Of a stretch of DNA of 55,246 bases, positions 1 to 8,536 are shown piece by piece. The notes under the pieces were generated by a model. The model was not told where the DNA came from, did no database searches, and saw nothing but the letters and a program-made list of their open reading frames with translations. Source of the stretch: Methanomassiliicoccaceae archaeon (GTDB taxonomy: Archaea > Thermoplasmatota > Thermoplasmata > Methanomassiliicoccales > Methanomethylophilaceae); assembly GCA_003555025.1 (NCBI GenBank), contig PWHV01000021.1:1-55246 (forward strand). The letters run 5' to 3'. The position numbers and the translations under genes are program-made. Positions within the stretch are counted from its first letter, which is position 1, and the number at the start of each line of letters is the position of its first letter.

Positions 1-798
1 GTAGTTCTCGCGGGCGTAGTCGTCGGCGGTGTTCACGTCCACCGCCAGGTCGAGGTCGGTGAACTTGAGCAAATGGTCGTGGGTGCGCGAGCGAAGCTCA
101 TCAACCACCGACCGGTAATGGTCCGCATCATCGATGTGCTTGTCCACCATGGCGCAGGCCACGGTGAGGTTGAGGCGGTCGTCCACCCGCGAGGCCATGA
201 CCTTAACGTCGTGGCCCGTCTCGGGCATGGAGTCCTTCAAGGGGCCGTTGATGAACCTCTCCGCCTCCATGACCGCGGCCTCCGTCTGGCTGAAGGGGGC
301 GTAGCTGACGCCGAAGGAAGTGTCGTTCGCCAGCAGCTTCGAGGTCTCGAACACGCCCATCAGGTCGCTTGAGCCCTGGCCCATCTTGATGTCCATGATC
401 AGCTCGTTATCGACGTCCAGATTCTTGAATCGGGAGCGCAGGTAGTCCTTGGCGGCCTTGAGGGCCACGGTGTTGCAGGGGAGCTCGCGGTAGCCATCGC
501 TCTCCTTGACCTTGCTGGTGGACCTCCCCACCAGCAGTATATAGGCGGGGTTGATGATGTGCCCGCCGCCGAAGCGGGGCTGCGAGGCCCCCGCCACTAT
601 CTGGGCCTCGTCGGTGTTGTGATGGAGCACGTGACCAAACTCCTTCTTGTACATGCGGCACAGGGCCCTGCTGACCTCCTCCGCCAGCGCGTCGGCGACG
701 CTGTCCGGGTGGCCGATGCCTTTCCTCTCCACCAACTCAACCCTGCGCAGCGGCAGGGGCAACTCGTCTATCCCTTCGACATAGATTTTCTTACTCAT
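1..798 (-). CDS. mat: Archaeal S-adenosylmethionine synthetase (methionine adenosyltransferase), partial
   Basis: Makes S-adenosylmethionine from methionine and ATP in the cytosol. The reverse-strand frame stays open from the ATG at 798 to the window edge and gives 266 residues without a stop. Archaeal MATs are about 400 residues, so the C-terminal third lies outside the window. Family motifs are visible in order: ERKGIGHPDSVAD (about residues 24-36), HHNTDEAQIVAG (59-70), FGGGHIINP (76-84) and a later GQGSSDL. A GGGGAT stretch 6 bases before the ATG serves as ribosome binding site and supports this start. The gene diverges from an XRE-CBS regulator, and the 128-bp intergenic region has a palindrome that could control either gene. 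Family assignment is firm; only the missing C-terminus is unseen. Confidence 0.95.
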   Translation of the reverse strand, partial: MSKKIYVEGIDELPLPLRRVELVERKGIGHPDSVADALAEEVSRALCRMYKKEFGHVLHHNTDEAQIVAGASQPRFGGGHIINPAYILLVGRSTSKVKESDGYRELPCNTVALKAAKDYLRSRFKNLDVDNELIMDIKMGQGSSDLMGVFETSKLLANDTSFGVSYAPFSQTEAAVMEAERFINGPLKDSMPETGHDVKVMASRVDDRLNLTVACAMVDKHIDDADHYRSVVDELRSRTHDHLLKFTDLDLAVDVNTADDYARENY

Positions 799-915
799 TG
801 GCACATCCCCTTGCGCCGGCCTCAGGCCAGAGCTTCGATCCACTGCGGACGTCATTCCGTAAAATGTCTTCGTTAATAAAGGGATTTGATAACATTATTC
901 TTATAGGAATATTCG

Positions 916-927
916 TATGACGTCATA
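916..927. promoter_or_regulatory. 12-bp palindrome TATGACGTCATA, candidate operator
   Basis: A perfect palindrome overlaps the first base of the XRE-CBS start codon. Its core GACGTCAT (919-926) recurs at 848-855 in the same mat/XRE-CBS intergenic region. The position suggests autoregulation, or control of both divergent genes, by the adjacent helix-turn-helix protein. The repeat is seen in the sequence; the role is inferred. Confidence 0.4.
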
Positions 928-1490
928 TGCGTTTCCCTCCCGCGGAGGACATCCGCAAGCTGCGCAAGGTCCTAGACGTCACCCAGGCGGATCTCGCCAA
1001 ACGCTCGGGCATCAGCCAGAGCGCCATAGCGAAGATTGAGCGCGGCAGTATATCGCCCAGCTACGACACCGTCATCAAACTCTACGACACCCTGGACAAC
1101 CTCAGCAAAGGGGAGGAGGGGAACAGGACCGCCGCCGACGTCGCCAGCAAAGGGGTGGTGACGGTGCAGTGCACCGAGAAGGTGCGGGCGGCCTCCGACC
1201 TCATGAAGACCACCGGCTTCTCCCAGCTCCCGGTCCTCAAGGGCGATGTGCCGGTGGGGAGCATATCGGAGAGGACCATCCTCGAGCTCATCCGTCAGGG
1301 CAAGACCATGGACGAGCTCAGCGAGACCAGCGTCGCCCGGGTCATGGGGGAGATGTTCCCGCTGGTCAACGAGAGCGCCCCCATGGACACCGTCACCGCC
1401 CTGATGTCCGCCGCCAACGCCGTACTGGTGGCGCGGAAGGGGAAGCTGGTGGGAGTGATAACCTCCGCCGACCTCCTCAAGCTGATATGA
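927..1490 (+). CDS. XRE-family helix-turn-helix regulator with paired CBS domains
   Basis: A 187-residue predicted transcription regulator. Residues about 7-60 form an XRE/Cro-type helix-turn-helix (VTQADLAKRSGISQSAIAKIERG). Residues about 70-125 and 130-187 are two CBS motifs, which in other proteins bind adenosine nucleotides or SAM and act as ligand sensors. This HTH-CBS architecture is common in methanogens. The gene diverges from mat and ends one base before the RNase Z stop on the other strand. A palindrome overlaps the ATG, so the mRNA may have little or no leader. A link between a CBS sensor and SAM synthesis is tempting but is only inferred from position. Confidence 0.85.
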   Translation: MRFPPAEDIRKLRKVLDVTQADLAKRSGISQSAIAKIERGSISPSYDTVIKLYDTLDNLSKGEEGNRTAADVASKGVVTVQCTEKVRAASDLMKTTGFSQLPVLKGDVPVGSISERTILELIRQGKTMDELSETSVARVMGEMFPLVNESAPMDTVTALMSAANAVLVARKGKLVGVITSADLLKLI

Positions 1491-2411
1491 TCAATCGCGG
1501 TGATGGATGCTCATGCGGTCGAAATCACGGGCTACGGCGACCCTCGCCGCCCCGATGACCTCCGCCGCCTCACGCATATGGGCGGCCTCGTCCTCCACCC
1601 GCGCACTGATGTGGTTCAATACCAGGAAGTGCGCGCCGGCGTCCCTGGCTATGGCCGCCGCCTGCGCGGCGGTGCTGTGGCGGCTCTCCTCCGCGCGGTG
1701 CGCCATCGCCGCGGGGAAGGTGGCCTCGTGCACCATCAGGTCCACGTCGTCGGCGGCGGCGGCGAAACGCCCGCTGGGGGCCGTGTCCCCTGAATAGGCC
1801 ATCGAGCGCCCTGGGCGAGGGGGGCCCATCACATCATCCGGTCCCACCCTCCTGCCTCCCGCTTCGACCGCCTCGCCGCGCTGCAGCCTGGAGAACAGCG
1901 GGCCCTCGGGGACGCCCAGCGCCTTGGCCTTCTCAGGAAGGAAGCGGCCGGGCCGCAGCGGCTCCCGCACCACATAACCCAGCGAGGGAGCGCTGTGCTC
2001 CGTCGCCACCGCGGTGACCTGGGCGTGCTCGAAGAAGAAACTGTCGCCGTCCTCGAGGTCGCGGACCTCCAGGCCGTAGAAAAGCTCCTCGCCGTAGGTG
2101 CTCATCATCCCCCCGATGAGCTCGGAGGTCCCCGCGGGGCCCATGATGCTCAGCCCTCTGCCGCGGGAGAAGAGCCCCATGGTCTGCAGCATGCCCGGGA
2201 TGCCGGTGACGTGGTCGCCGTGATGGTGGGACAGCAGCAGCACGTCCACCGACATCAACGAGAGGGAGGAGATCATCAGTTGGCGCTGGCTCCCCTCGCC
2301 GCAGTCGAACAGGACGGTCCTGCCGTTGACCCTCAAGGCGCTGCAGGGCAGGGAGCGGTCGGGCGACGGTACCCCGCCGGCGGTGCCGAGGAAATGGGCC
2401 TCCATGTCCAT
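1491..2411 (-). CDS. rnz: Ribonuclease Z (tRNA 3'-processing endonuclease)
   Basis: A 306-residue metallo-beta-lactamase-fold enzyme that cuts pre-tRNA just after the discriminator base. The metal-binding motif HHHGDH is at residues 62-67. Further expected elements are FLGTAGGVPSP at the N-terminus, DCGEGSQRQL near residue 37, a later YSGDTAPS and a C-terminal LNHISAR. Length matches the short RNase Z form. It begins 3 bp after the stop of a small zinc-finger-like gene, so the two are probably co-transcribed. The next methionine, two codons in, is an equally acceptable start. In this genome RNase Z acts on tRNA precursors of which at least two encode CCA, as seen in this window. Confidence 0.93.
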   Translation of the reverse strand: MDMEAHFLGTAGGVPSPDRSLPCSALRVNGRTVLFDCGEGSQRQLMISSLSLMSVDVLLLSHHHGDHVTGIPGMLQTMGLFSRGRGLSIMGPAGTSELIGGMMSTYGEELFYGLEVRDLEDGDSFFFEHAQVTAVATEHSAPSLGYVVREPLRPGRFLPEKAKALGVPEGPLFSRLQRGEAVEAGGRRVGPDDVMGPPRPGRSMAYSGDTAPSGRFAAAADDVDLMVHEATFPAAMAHRAEESRHSTAAQAAAIARDAGAHFLVLNHISARVEDEAAHMREAAEVIGAARVAVARDFDRMSIHHRD

Positions 2412-2414
2412 GTC

Positions 2415-2630
2415 TCAGCGGCCGATGCTCTCCAACACACGGTCGGTCTTGGTCAGCTTCTTGTACTCCTTGTAATGCTCCTTGCAGAGGCCCGCCTTGC
2501 GGGCGGAGTCGTCGCCGATGTCGAGGCCGGAATCCTTGACCTTCTTCATAGACAGCGACCTCTCCGCGTCTCCGTCGCAACCTGCCACGGAGCATCTGCG
2601 GGCGCCTCCCGTTCTGTCAACCATGCCCAT
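2415..2630 (-). CDS. Small predicted zinc-binding protein of unknown function
   Basis: A 71-residue lysine-rich protein starting at the ATG at 2630 (a second ATG at 2624 gives 69 residues). It has a CSVAGC pair near the N-terminus and LCKEH about 30 residues later, a CX4C/CX2H set that could hold one zinc ion. The C-terminus is basic and helical (YKEYKKLTKTDRV). I recognise no named family. It lies 3 bp upstream of rnz on the same strand, so a role in RNA binding or tRNA processing is possible but unproven. A shadow frame extends further upstream but has no sensible start there. Confidence 0.6.
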   Translation of the reverse strand: MGMVDRTGGARRCSVAGCDGDAERSLSMKKVKDSGLDIGDDSARKAGLCKEHYKEYKKLTKTDRVLESIGR

Positions 2631-2705
2631 TCTATGACACAGGATGCTATTATTCTTTTCTGGGAATGCGAAACAATGAAGAACGATACCACCTTTAGTG
2701 GGGCA

Positions 2706-3371
2706 ATGACCAAAATCTCCCCCTCGATGCTCTCCGCCGACGCCGCCCGGCTGGGCGAGGGTTTGGCCCGCCTGGAGGCCTGCGGAGCCGATTGGGCGCA
2801 CATCGATGTGATGGACGGCGTGTTCGTGCCCAACATCACCATAGGACAGCATGTGGTCAGGGCGCTGCGCCCCCTCAGCGCGATGCCCTTCGACGTGCAC
2901 CTGATGATAGTGGACCCGCTGAAGCACGTGCCTGACTTCCTCGATGCCGGCTCGGACCTCATAACCGTCCACGTGGAGACCACCGAGAACGTGGAGGAAT
3001 CACTGGCCGCCATCCGCGGCGGCGGGGCGAAGGCGGGGGTCTCCCTCAACCCGGGCACCCCCTTGGATGCGGTGCTGCCCTACCTCGACATGGTGGACCT
3101 GATCCTGGTGATGACGGTGCAGCCGGGCTTCGGAGGCCAGGCCTTCCAGCCGCATTGCCTGGATAAGATAACCGAGGCGCGACGCATCATCGACGAGCGC
3201 TCGTTGGACGTGGAGATCTCCGTGGACGGGGGAATCAACCGCGACACGGCGAGACGCTGCGTCGAGGCGGGGGCCACGGTGCTGGCGGCGGGCAGCTCCC
3301 TGTTCGGGACGGATGACATGGCGGCGGAGATCGAGCTATGGAGGGCCTTCGGGAGGAGGGTTGAATCATGA
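2706..3371 (+). CDS. rpe: Ribulose-phosphate 3-epimerase
   Basis: A 221-residue TIM-barrel enzyme interconverting ribulose 5-phosphate and xylulose 5-phosphate. The N-terminus reads MTKISPSMLSAD, the usual RPE start. Metal and catalytic motifs follow: HIDVMDGVFVPN, HLMI, VQPGFGGQ and EISVDGGIN with the phosphate loop AGSSLFG near the C-terminus. The start at 2706 is preceded by AGTGGGGC and matches family length; an in-frame ATG at 2676 would add 10 residues. It overlaps the next gene by 4 bp (ATGA), indicating a translationally coupled operon running into FEN1. Promoter sequence must lie in the short divergent gap shared with the small zinc protein. Confidence 0.95.
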   Translation: MTKISPSMLSADAARLGEGLARLEACGADWAHIDVMDGVFVPNITIGQHVVRALRPLSAMPFDVHLMIVDPLKHVPDFLDAGSDLITVHVETTENVEESLAAIRGGGAKAGVSLNPGTPLDAVLPYLDMVDLILVMTVQPGFGGQAFQPHCLDKITEARRIIDERSLDVEISVDGGINRDTARRCVEAGATVLAAGSSLFGTDDMAAEIELWRAFGRRVES

Positions 3372-3550
3372 GAATAATGGACGATGTGTGGTCGAAGGCG
3401 GCGGTGCTGCTCCTGGTCCCGGGCGTCCTGCTGGTGGCGTCGCTGCTGCTCGATGCCAGCCTCTGCATAGCCCTGGCGCTGATGTCGTGGCTGGTGGCGG
3501 CGGTGCTCCTGTTCTACGTTCCGGAGACGCCTGAGCGCGAGGACCGTTGA
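3368..3550 (+). CDS. Small two-helix membrane protein, unknown function
   Basis: A 60-residue protein with two predicted membrane helices, roughly residues 10-27 (AAVLLLVPGVLLVASLLL) and 31-49 (LCIALALMSWLVAAVLLFY), and a charged C-terminal tail. Its ATG overlaps the rpe stop by 4 bp and its stop is 9 bp before fen, so it sits in the middle of an operon and is very likely translated. No family recognised. The tight spacing argues for a real gene, but no functional statement can be made beyond membrane location. Confidence 0.6.
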   Translation: MRIMDDVWSKAAVLLLVPGVLLVASLLLDASLCIALALMSWLVAAVLLFYVPETPEREDR

Positions 3551-3559
3551 GGTGTTCCC

Positions 3560-4591
3560 ATGGGCGTGAACCTCTCCGGGATACTGGAGCCCGAGGAGTT
3601 GGAGGTCAAGGACCTGGCGTCCCGCGCCCTGGCGGTGGACGCCCACAACACCATCTACCAGTTCCTCTCCATCATCAGACAGCCTGACGGCACCCCTCTG
3701 ATGGACCGGCAGGGGAACGTCACATCCCATCTCTCCGGCCTGCTGTACCGCAACGTCAATCTCCTCGAGCACGGCATCAGGCCGTGCTACGTCTTCGACG
3801 GCGAGGTCCACGACCTCAAACTGGACACGGTGCAGGAGAGGCGTGAGCGGCGGGAGGCGGCGATGAAGGAGTGGGAGGCCGCCCTGGAGGAGGGCGACAT
3901 GGAGCGTGCCTACAGCAAGGCGACGCAGTCGACGCGCATGACCAAGGAGGTGTTGGATTCGTCGCGGGAGCTGCTTTCCCTCATGGGCCTGCCGGTGGTG
4001 CAGGCGCCGATGGAGGGCGAGGCCCAGGCGGCGCACATGTGCGGCAAGGGCGACGTCTGGGCCGTGTCGTCCCAGGACTTCGACAGCCTCCTCTTCGGCG
4101 CCCCGCGGCTGGTGCGCAACATCAACATCACCGGGAGGAGGAAGGTCCCCGGGAAGAACATCTACCGCAGCGTCAAGGTGGAGAAGCTGGAGCTGGACAA
4201 GGTGCTGGAGTCGCTAGGGATGGACCGCAGGTCATTGGTGGGGATGTGCCTGCTCATCGGCACCGACTTCAACACCGGCGTCTCCGGCATCGGCCCCAAG
4301 CGGGGGCTGTCGCTGATAAGGAAGCACGGTGGCCTGACGGAGGCGCTCGAGCACCTGGGGATGGAGATGCCAGGCCACGAGAGGGTGATGGAGATATTCC
4401 TCGGCACCGGAGGCAGCGACGATTACGACATCGCCATGAGGGAGCCCGACCGCGACGGCATCATGGAGTTCCTCTGCGAGAGGCACGACTTCTCCCCCGA
4501 GAGGGTCTCGTCCACGGTGGACAAGCTCATGCGGGGGAGGGAAGAGGTGGAGAAGAACGAGCGCCAGAAATCACTGGACATGTTCTTTTGA
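3560..4591 (+). CDS. fen: Flap endonuclease 1 (FEN1) with PCNA-binding tail
   Basis: A 343-residue structure-specific 5' nuclease for Okazaki fragment maturation and repair. The N-terminal block begins MGVNLS as in archaeal FEN1. Acidic metal ligands lie in VDAHNTIYQF, YVFDGEV, PMEGEAQAA, SSQDFDSLLFG and LLIGTDFN. The helix-hairpin-helix GIGPKRGLSLI binds DNA downstream of the cut site. The last eight residues, QKSLDMFF (336-343), are a textbook PIP box (QxxLxxFF) for docking on PCNA. It is the third gene of the rpe operon. Length equals the family norm and the assignment is secure. Confidence 0.97.
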   Translation: MGVNLSGILEPEELEVKDLASRALAVDAHNTIYQFLSIIRQPDGTPLMDRQGNVTSHLSGLLYRNVNLLEHGIRPCYVFDGEVHDLKLDTVQERRERREAAMKEWEAALEEGDMERAYSKATQSTRMTKEVLDSSRELLSLMGLPVVQAPMEGEAQAAHMCGKGDVWAVSSQDFDSLLFGAPRLVRNINITGRRKVPGKNIYRSVKVEKLELDKVLESLGMDRRSLVGMCLLIGTDFNTGVSGIGPKRGLSLIRKHGGLTEALEHLGMEMPGHERVMEIFLGTGGSDDYDIAMREPDRDGIMEFLCERHDFSPERVSSTVDKLMRGREEVEKNERQKSLDMFF

Positions 4592-4602
4592 ACGGACAAT
4601 CC

Positions 4603-4611
4603 TTTATAAAT
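4603..4611 (+). promoter_or_regulatory. TATA box for ileS
   Basis: TTTATAAAT lies about 65 bp before the ileS ATG. Transcription would begin near 4630, leaving a leader of about 40 nt that contains a GGAAGGG ribosome-binding stretch. A clear archaeal-type promoter just after the fen stop. Confidence 0.65.
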
Positions 4612-4671
4612 GATGTTTCACATCGCCTTTCGGGCGGGCAAGACAGACCCGACCCAGGAAGGGACACGGCG

Positions 4672-7600
4672 ATGATAAAGCAGGTCCGACCGAGTTATGA
4701 CCCACCGGCGATGGAGTCCGAGACCCAACGGTACTGGGACACCAAGGACATCTACAACAAGACCAAGAAACTGAGGCTGGACGGGCCGGACTTCTATTTC
4801 CTCGATGGCCCGCCCTACACCACTGGGTCTATCCATCTCGGCACCGCGGTGAACAAGGCGCTCAAGGACATGCTCATCCGCTACTGGCGGATGAACGGCC
4901 TCAACGTCAGGGACCAGCCCGGTTACGACATGCACGGGCTGCCTATCGAGGTGCAGGTTGAGAAGGAGGTGGGCGTCAGATCGAAGCAGGAGATCGAGGA
5001 GTACGGCATCGACCGCTTCGTGGAGAACTGCCGGCGCTTCGCCCTCGACCTCCACGGCAGCATGAGCGACCAGTTCAAGCAGCTGGGGGTGTGGATGGAC
5101 TGGGACAACCCCTACCTCACAATCAGGCCAGAGTACATCGAGGCCGCCTGGTGGACCATCGAGCGCGCCGATCAGCAGGGCCTGCTCATGGACGACGACC
5201 GCGTCCTGTCCTGGTGCCCGCGCTGCGAGACCGCCCTCGCCGAGGCGGAGATCGAGTACTGGGACGAGGAGGACCCCTCGATATTCGTCAAATTCCCGCT
5301 GTCGGACGACCCCGCCACCTCCTTGGTCATCTGGACCACCACCCCTTGGACCCTGCCGGCCAACATGGCGGTGGCGGTGCACCCGGACATGACCTACGCC
5401 AGAGTGGAGATGGTCCGCAAGGGCGAGAGGGAGAGGTTAATCATCGCCGAGGCCTTGACGGAGTCGGTGGCGGAGCTCGCTGGCCACGATGACTTCAAGG
5501 TAATCGAGACCTTCGACGGGAGAAGCCTGGAAGGCCGTTACTACAACCCCCCCTTCCGCATCGGGGAAGGCCATCTGCCCCAAACGGAATGGACCCACCG
5601 GGTGGTCCTCGCCGATTACGTGGAGGAGTCCAACACCGGCATCGTCCACACCGCCCCCGGCCACGGCCCCGACGACTTCGAGACCGGGAAGCGATACGGC
5701 ATGGAGCCTTACTGCCCCGTGGACGAATCGGGCCGCTTCGACTCCTCGGTACCGCAGTACGAAGGGCAGAGGGCGAGGGCCAGCAACCCGTACATCATCG
5801 ATTATCTCGATGACAAGGGGCTGCTCCTGCACCACCATGGGACGGAGCACCGCTACGGGCACTGCTGGCGCTGCCGCTCCTCCGTCATATTCCGCAACAC
5901 CAACCAATGGTTCATCCGCATAGACGGCATCAAGGAGCGCATTGCCGAGGAGGTCACCCGGGTGAGGTGGAGCCCTGACTGGGCCGGCAGCTCTCGGCAG
6001 ATGAACTGGGTGGAGAACGCCCGCGACTGGTGCATATCCCGTCAGAGGTACTGGGGCATACCGCTGCCGGTATGGACCTGCTCCTGCGGGGAGAGGAAGG
6101 TGGTGGGCACCTTCGACCAGCTCAGCGACGGCAGGGGCTACGTGGAGGGTATGGACCCCCATCGCCCCTGGATAGACCACATCGTTTTCACCTGTCCCCG
6201 TTGCTCGCGGGACATGCACCGCGTGCATGATGTCCTCGATGTCTGGTTCGACTCGGGCGTCGCCGCCTGGGCCCAGTTGGGCTACCCGTCGGAGGAGAAG
6301 GCCTTCGAGAGATGGTTCCCCGGGCGCTTCATCACCGAGGCCCACGACCAGACGCGCGGATGGTTCTACTCCCAGCTCGCATCGGGGGTGATATCCTTCG
6401 ACCGCGCGCCCTACGATGAGGTTCTGATGCACGGGTGGATCCTCGACCCCAAGGGGCAGAAGATGAGCAAGAGCAAGGGCAACGTCATCGAGCCCATGGA
6501 GATAATCAAGGAGCACGGAGCGGACTCGCTGCGGCTGTACCTGTTCAAGGCCAACCCGCCATGGGAGGACCTGGCATTCCAGAAGGACGGCCCCAAGAAC
6601 GCCCGCAAGATCCTCAACACCCTCTGGAACGTGGTGAACTTCGCGTCCACGTACATGGCCCTGGACTCCTATCAGCCCCATTCCAAGACGATGGGCGAGA
6701 TGGAGTCCCATTTCCGCAACGAGGACCGATGGATGATCTCCCGCACCGAGAGGCTGCGCCGCAACGTGGACGAGTCCCTGCAGGCGCGCAACGTGCACAA
6801 GGCGGCACGGGCCATCGAGGACTACATCACAGAGGACCTCTCCCGTTGGTACGTGCGCCTCATCCGTGACAGGATGTGGAGCGAGGAGGGCGACAGCGAC
6901 AAGCTGGCCGCCTATTTCACCCTGCATTACGCGATCATGAGCGCGGTCCGTCTGCTGGCCCCGTTCTGCCCGTACATCACCGAGGAGATATACGGCCACA
7001 TGGACGGCAGGCTGGAGAGCGTGCACATGAGCGACTGGCCCAGCTATAACGAGACGCTGATAGACGACAGCCTGGAGCTGAGCATGGCCCTGGTGCAGGA
7101 GATCGTCGAGCACGCCGCCGCCGAGAGGCAGACCCGCGGGGTCAAGCTGCGCTGGCCGATGAAGAAGATGGTCATAAAGGGGAACGCGGACAACATCAAC
7201 AGCTCCATCGCCCTGTTCCAGGACGTGCTCAAGCAGCAGGCGAACGTGAAGGATATCGAGTTCGTCCCCACCGACAAGGAGTGGGAGAACCTCATCCTCA
7301 GGGTCATCCCCAATCCCCACGCCATCGGCAAGGTCTACCGCCAGTGGTCATCCAAGATCGCCAAGCTGTTGGAGAGCCGGCCCGCCGAGATGGTGAAGAA
7401 GGCGGTCGAGAGAGGAGAGTACGAGATCGGCATCGAGGGCCAGTACCTCAAGATAGAGCCCAACATGGTCTCCTTCCGCCACGACCTCCCGCCCAACACG
7501 TCGAGAGTGGAGTTCTCCTCGGGCATGATATACCTGGACTTCGAGATGACCCCCGAGATCGAGGCCGAGGGCTACACCCGGGAGCTCATAAGGCGCATCC

Positions 7601-8535
7601 AACAGATGCGCAAGGACAAGCGACTCGATGTGGAGGAGTACATCAAGACCGAGGTGGCCGCGGAGCAGCGGCTGCAGAGCTACTTCAACCAGTGGCGGGA
7701 GCACATCATGAAGGAGACCCGCTCCCGCTCCATATCGATCGTGGACGAGCCCAGCGTCAATAGCGCCAAGACCTGGGACATCATGGGCAAGGAGGTCGCC
7801 ATCAGCATCAGGGAGTTGCAGCTCTCGCAGGTGAGCCAGGCCTTCTCCTCCCTCGGCTTCCTCAGCAACGACGACATAATCACCCTCAATCAGGCGGGCA
7901 TCTACGACATGGAATCGCTGGACGCCCTGAGCTCCAAGGAGATAATGAGCGTTCCCGGACTGCGCATCGCCGAGGCGATGAAGATCGTGGAGCACCTGAA
8001 GAAGTCGGAGAGCGCCCCGGTGAGGCCGGTGGAAGCGCCGCCGAAGAAGGACCCCGCCGCCGAGAAGAAGGGTGAAATGGCGGCCGAGAAGCTGGAGCCG
8101 GGCATGGTCTACATGTCCCTCAGCGACCCGGGCAAGGGGCAGAGCCTCCTACGCCGCGCTATCGAGCAGGGGATGAAACCTTTGCTGATAAGCCGCACCC
8201 AACCGGACAAGCACCCGCTGGTGGCGGAGATGGACGAGAGCTCGATGATATGGCTCTCGAGCATGAGCAAAGAGAACTCGTTCAATCCCCGCGACCTTCA
8301 TCGCTTGGAGGAGATGATAACCGACAGGCTGCAGAGGGGCAGGGCGGCGGTGCTCATCGAGGGCATGGAGTACATCATAACCAACAACGAATTCCTTCCC
8401 GTGCTGCGGCTGCTGCAGAACCTGAGGGACTTCACGGCGGAGAGGAAAGGAGTGCTCATCGTGACGATAAAAGGCAAGAGCCTGGAGGAGCACGAGCTCA
8501 GCCTCATCGAGAAGGAGAGCGACCGCATCGTCTGA
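4672..8535 (+). CDS. ileS: Isoleucyl-tRNA synthetase with C-terminal HhH and DUF835 domains
   Basis: Charges tRNA-Ile. This is a 1287-residue class I synthetase; ordinary archaeal IleRS is about 1040-1060. HLGT (55-58) replaces HIGH, and KMSKS is at 597-601. Between them lie the CP1 editing insert (WTTTPWTLPAN, HTAPGHGPDD) and Cys-rich zinc sites (CPRC, CWRC, CSCG, CPRC); the tRNA-binding helical domain follows. Canonical sequence ends near residue 1050. After it come a helix-hairpin-helix-like segment (about 1061-1110, with IMSVPGLRIAEAMKIV), a charged Pro/Lys/Glu linker (1111-1140) and a DUF835-type domain (1141-1287, PGMVYMS through GVLIVTIKG). The start is fixed by the ATG after a GGAAGGG stretch; the longer open frame upstream only overlaps fen. 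No stop or frameshift separates the parts. The fusion is unusual and its role unknown. Confidence 0.96.
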   Translation: MIKQVRPSYDPPAMESETQRYWDTKDIYNKTKKLRLDGPDFYFLDGPPYTTGSIHLGTAVNKALKDMLIRYWRMNGLNVRDQPGYDMHGLPIEVQVEKEVGVRSKQEIEEYGIDRFVENCRRFALDLHGSMSDQFKQLGVWMDWDNPYLTIRPEYIEAAWWTIERADQQGLLMDDDRVLSWCPRCETALAEAEIEYWDEEDPSIFVKFPLSDDPATSLVIWTTTPWTLPANMAVAVHPDMTYARVEMVRKGERERLIIAEALTESVAELAGHDDFKVIETFDGRSLEGRYYNPPFRIGEGHLPQTEWTHRVVLADYVEESNTGIVHTAPGHGPDDFETGKRYGMEPYCPVDESGRFDSSVPQYEGQRARASNPYIIDYLDDKGLLLHHHGTEHRYGHCWRCRSSVIFRNTNQWFIRIDGIKERIAEEVTRVRWSPDWAGSSRQMNWVENARDWCISRQRYWGIPLPVWTCSCGERKVVGTFDQLSDGRGYVEGMDPHRPWIDHIVFTCPRCSRDMHRVHDVLDVWFDSGVAAWAQLGYPSEEKAFERWFPGRFITEAHDQTRGWFYSQLASGVISFDRAPYDEVLMHGWILDPKGQKMSKSKGNVIEPMEIIKEHGADSLRLYLFKANPPWEDLAFQKDGPKNARKILNTLWNVVNFASTYMALDSYQPHSKTMGEMESHFRNEDRWMISRTERLRRNVDESLQARNVHKAARAIEDYITEDLSRWYVRLIRDRMWSEEGDSDKLAAYFTLHYAIMSAVRLLAPFCPYITEEIYGHMDGRLESVHMSDWPSYNETLIDDSLELSMALVQEIVEHAAAERQTRGVKLRWPMKKMVIKGNADNINSSIALFQDVLKQQANVKDIEFVPTDKEWENLILRVIPNPHAIGKVYRQWSSKIAKLLESRPAEMVKKAVERGEYEIGIEGQYLKIEPNMVSFRHDLPPNTSRVEFSSGMIYLDFEMTPEIEAEGYTRELIRRIQQMRKDKRLDVEEYIKTEVAAEQRLQSYFNQWREHIMKETRSRSISIVDEPSVNSAKTWDIMGKEVAISIRELQLSQVSQAFSSLGFLSNDDIITLNQAGIYDMESLDALSSKEIMSVPGLRIAEAMKIVEHLKKSESAPVRPVEAPPKKDPAAEKKGEMAAEKLEPGMVYMSLSDPGKGQSLLRRAIEQGMKPLLISRTQPDKHPLVAEMDESSMIWLSSMSKENSFNPRDLHRLEEMITDRLQRGRAAVLIEGMEYIITNNEFLPVLRLLQNLRDFTAERKGVLIVTIKGKSLEEHELSLIEKESDRIV

Positions 8536-8536
8536 C

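Noticed and set aside
3871-4671. Upstream extension of ileS frame through fen
   Set aside because: The same frame is open by chance inside fen; the TATA box at 4603 and the ribosome site before 4672 set the real start.
5437-7320. Long reverse-strand open frame within ileS (627 codons)
   Set aside because: It lies wholly antisense to a certain synthetase gene, has Val/His/Gly-rich composition typical of shadow frames in GC-rich DNA, and matches no family.
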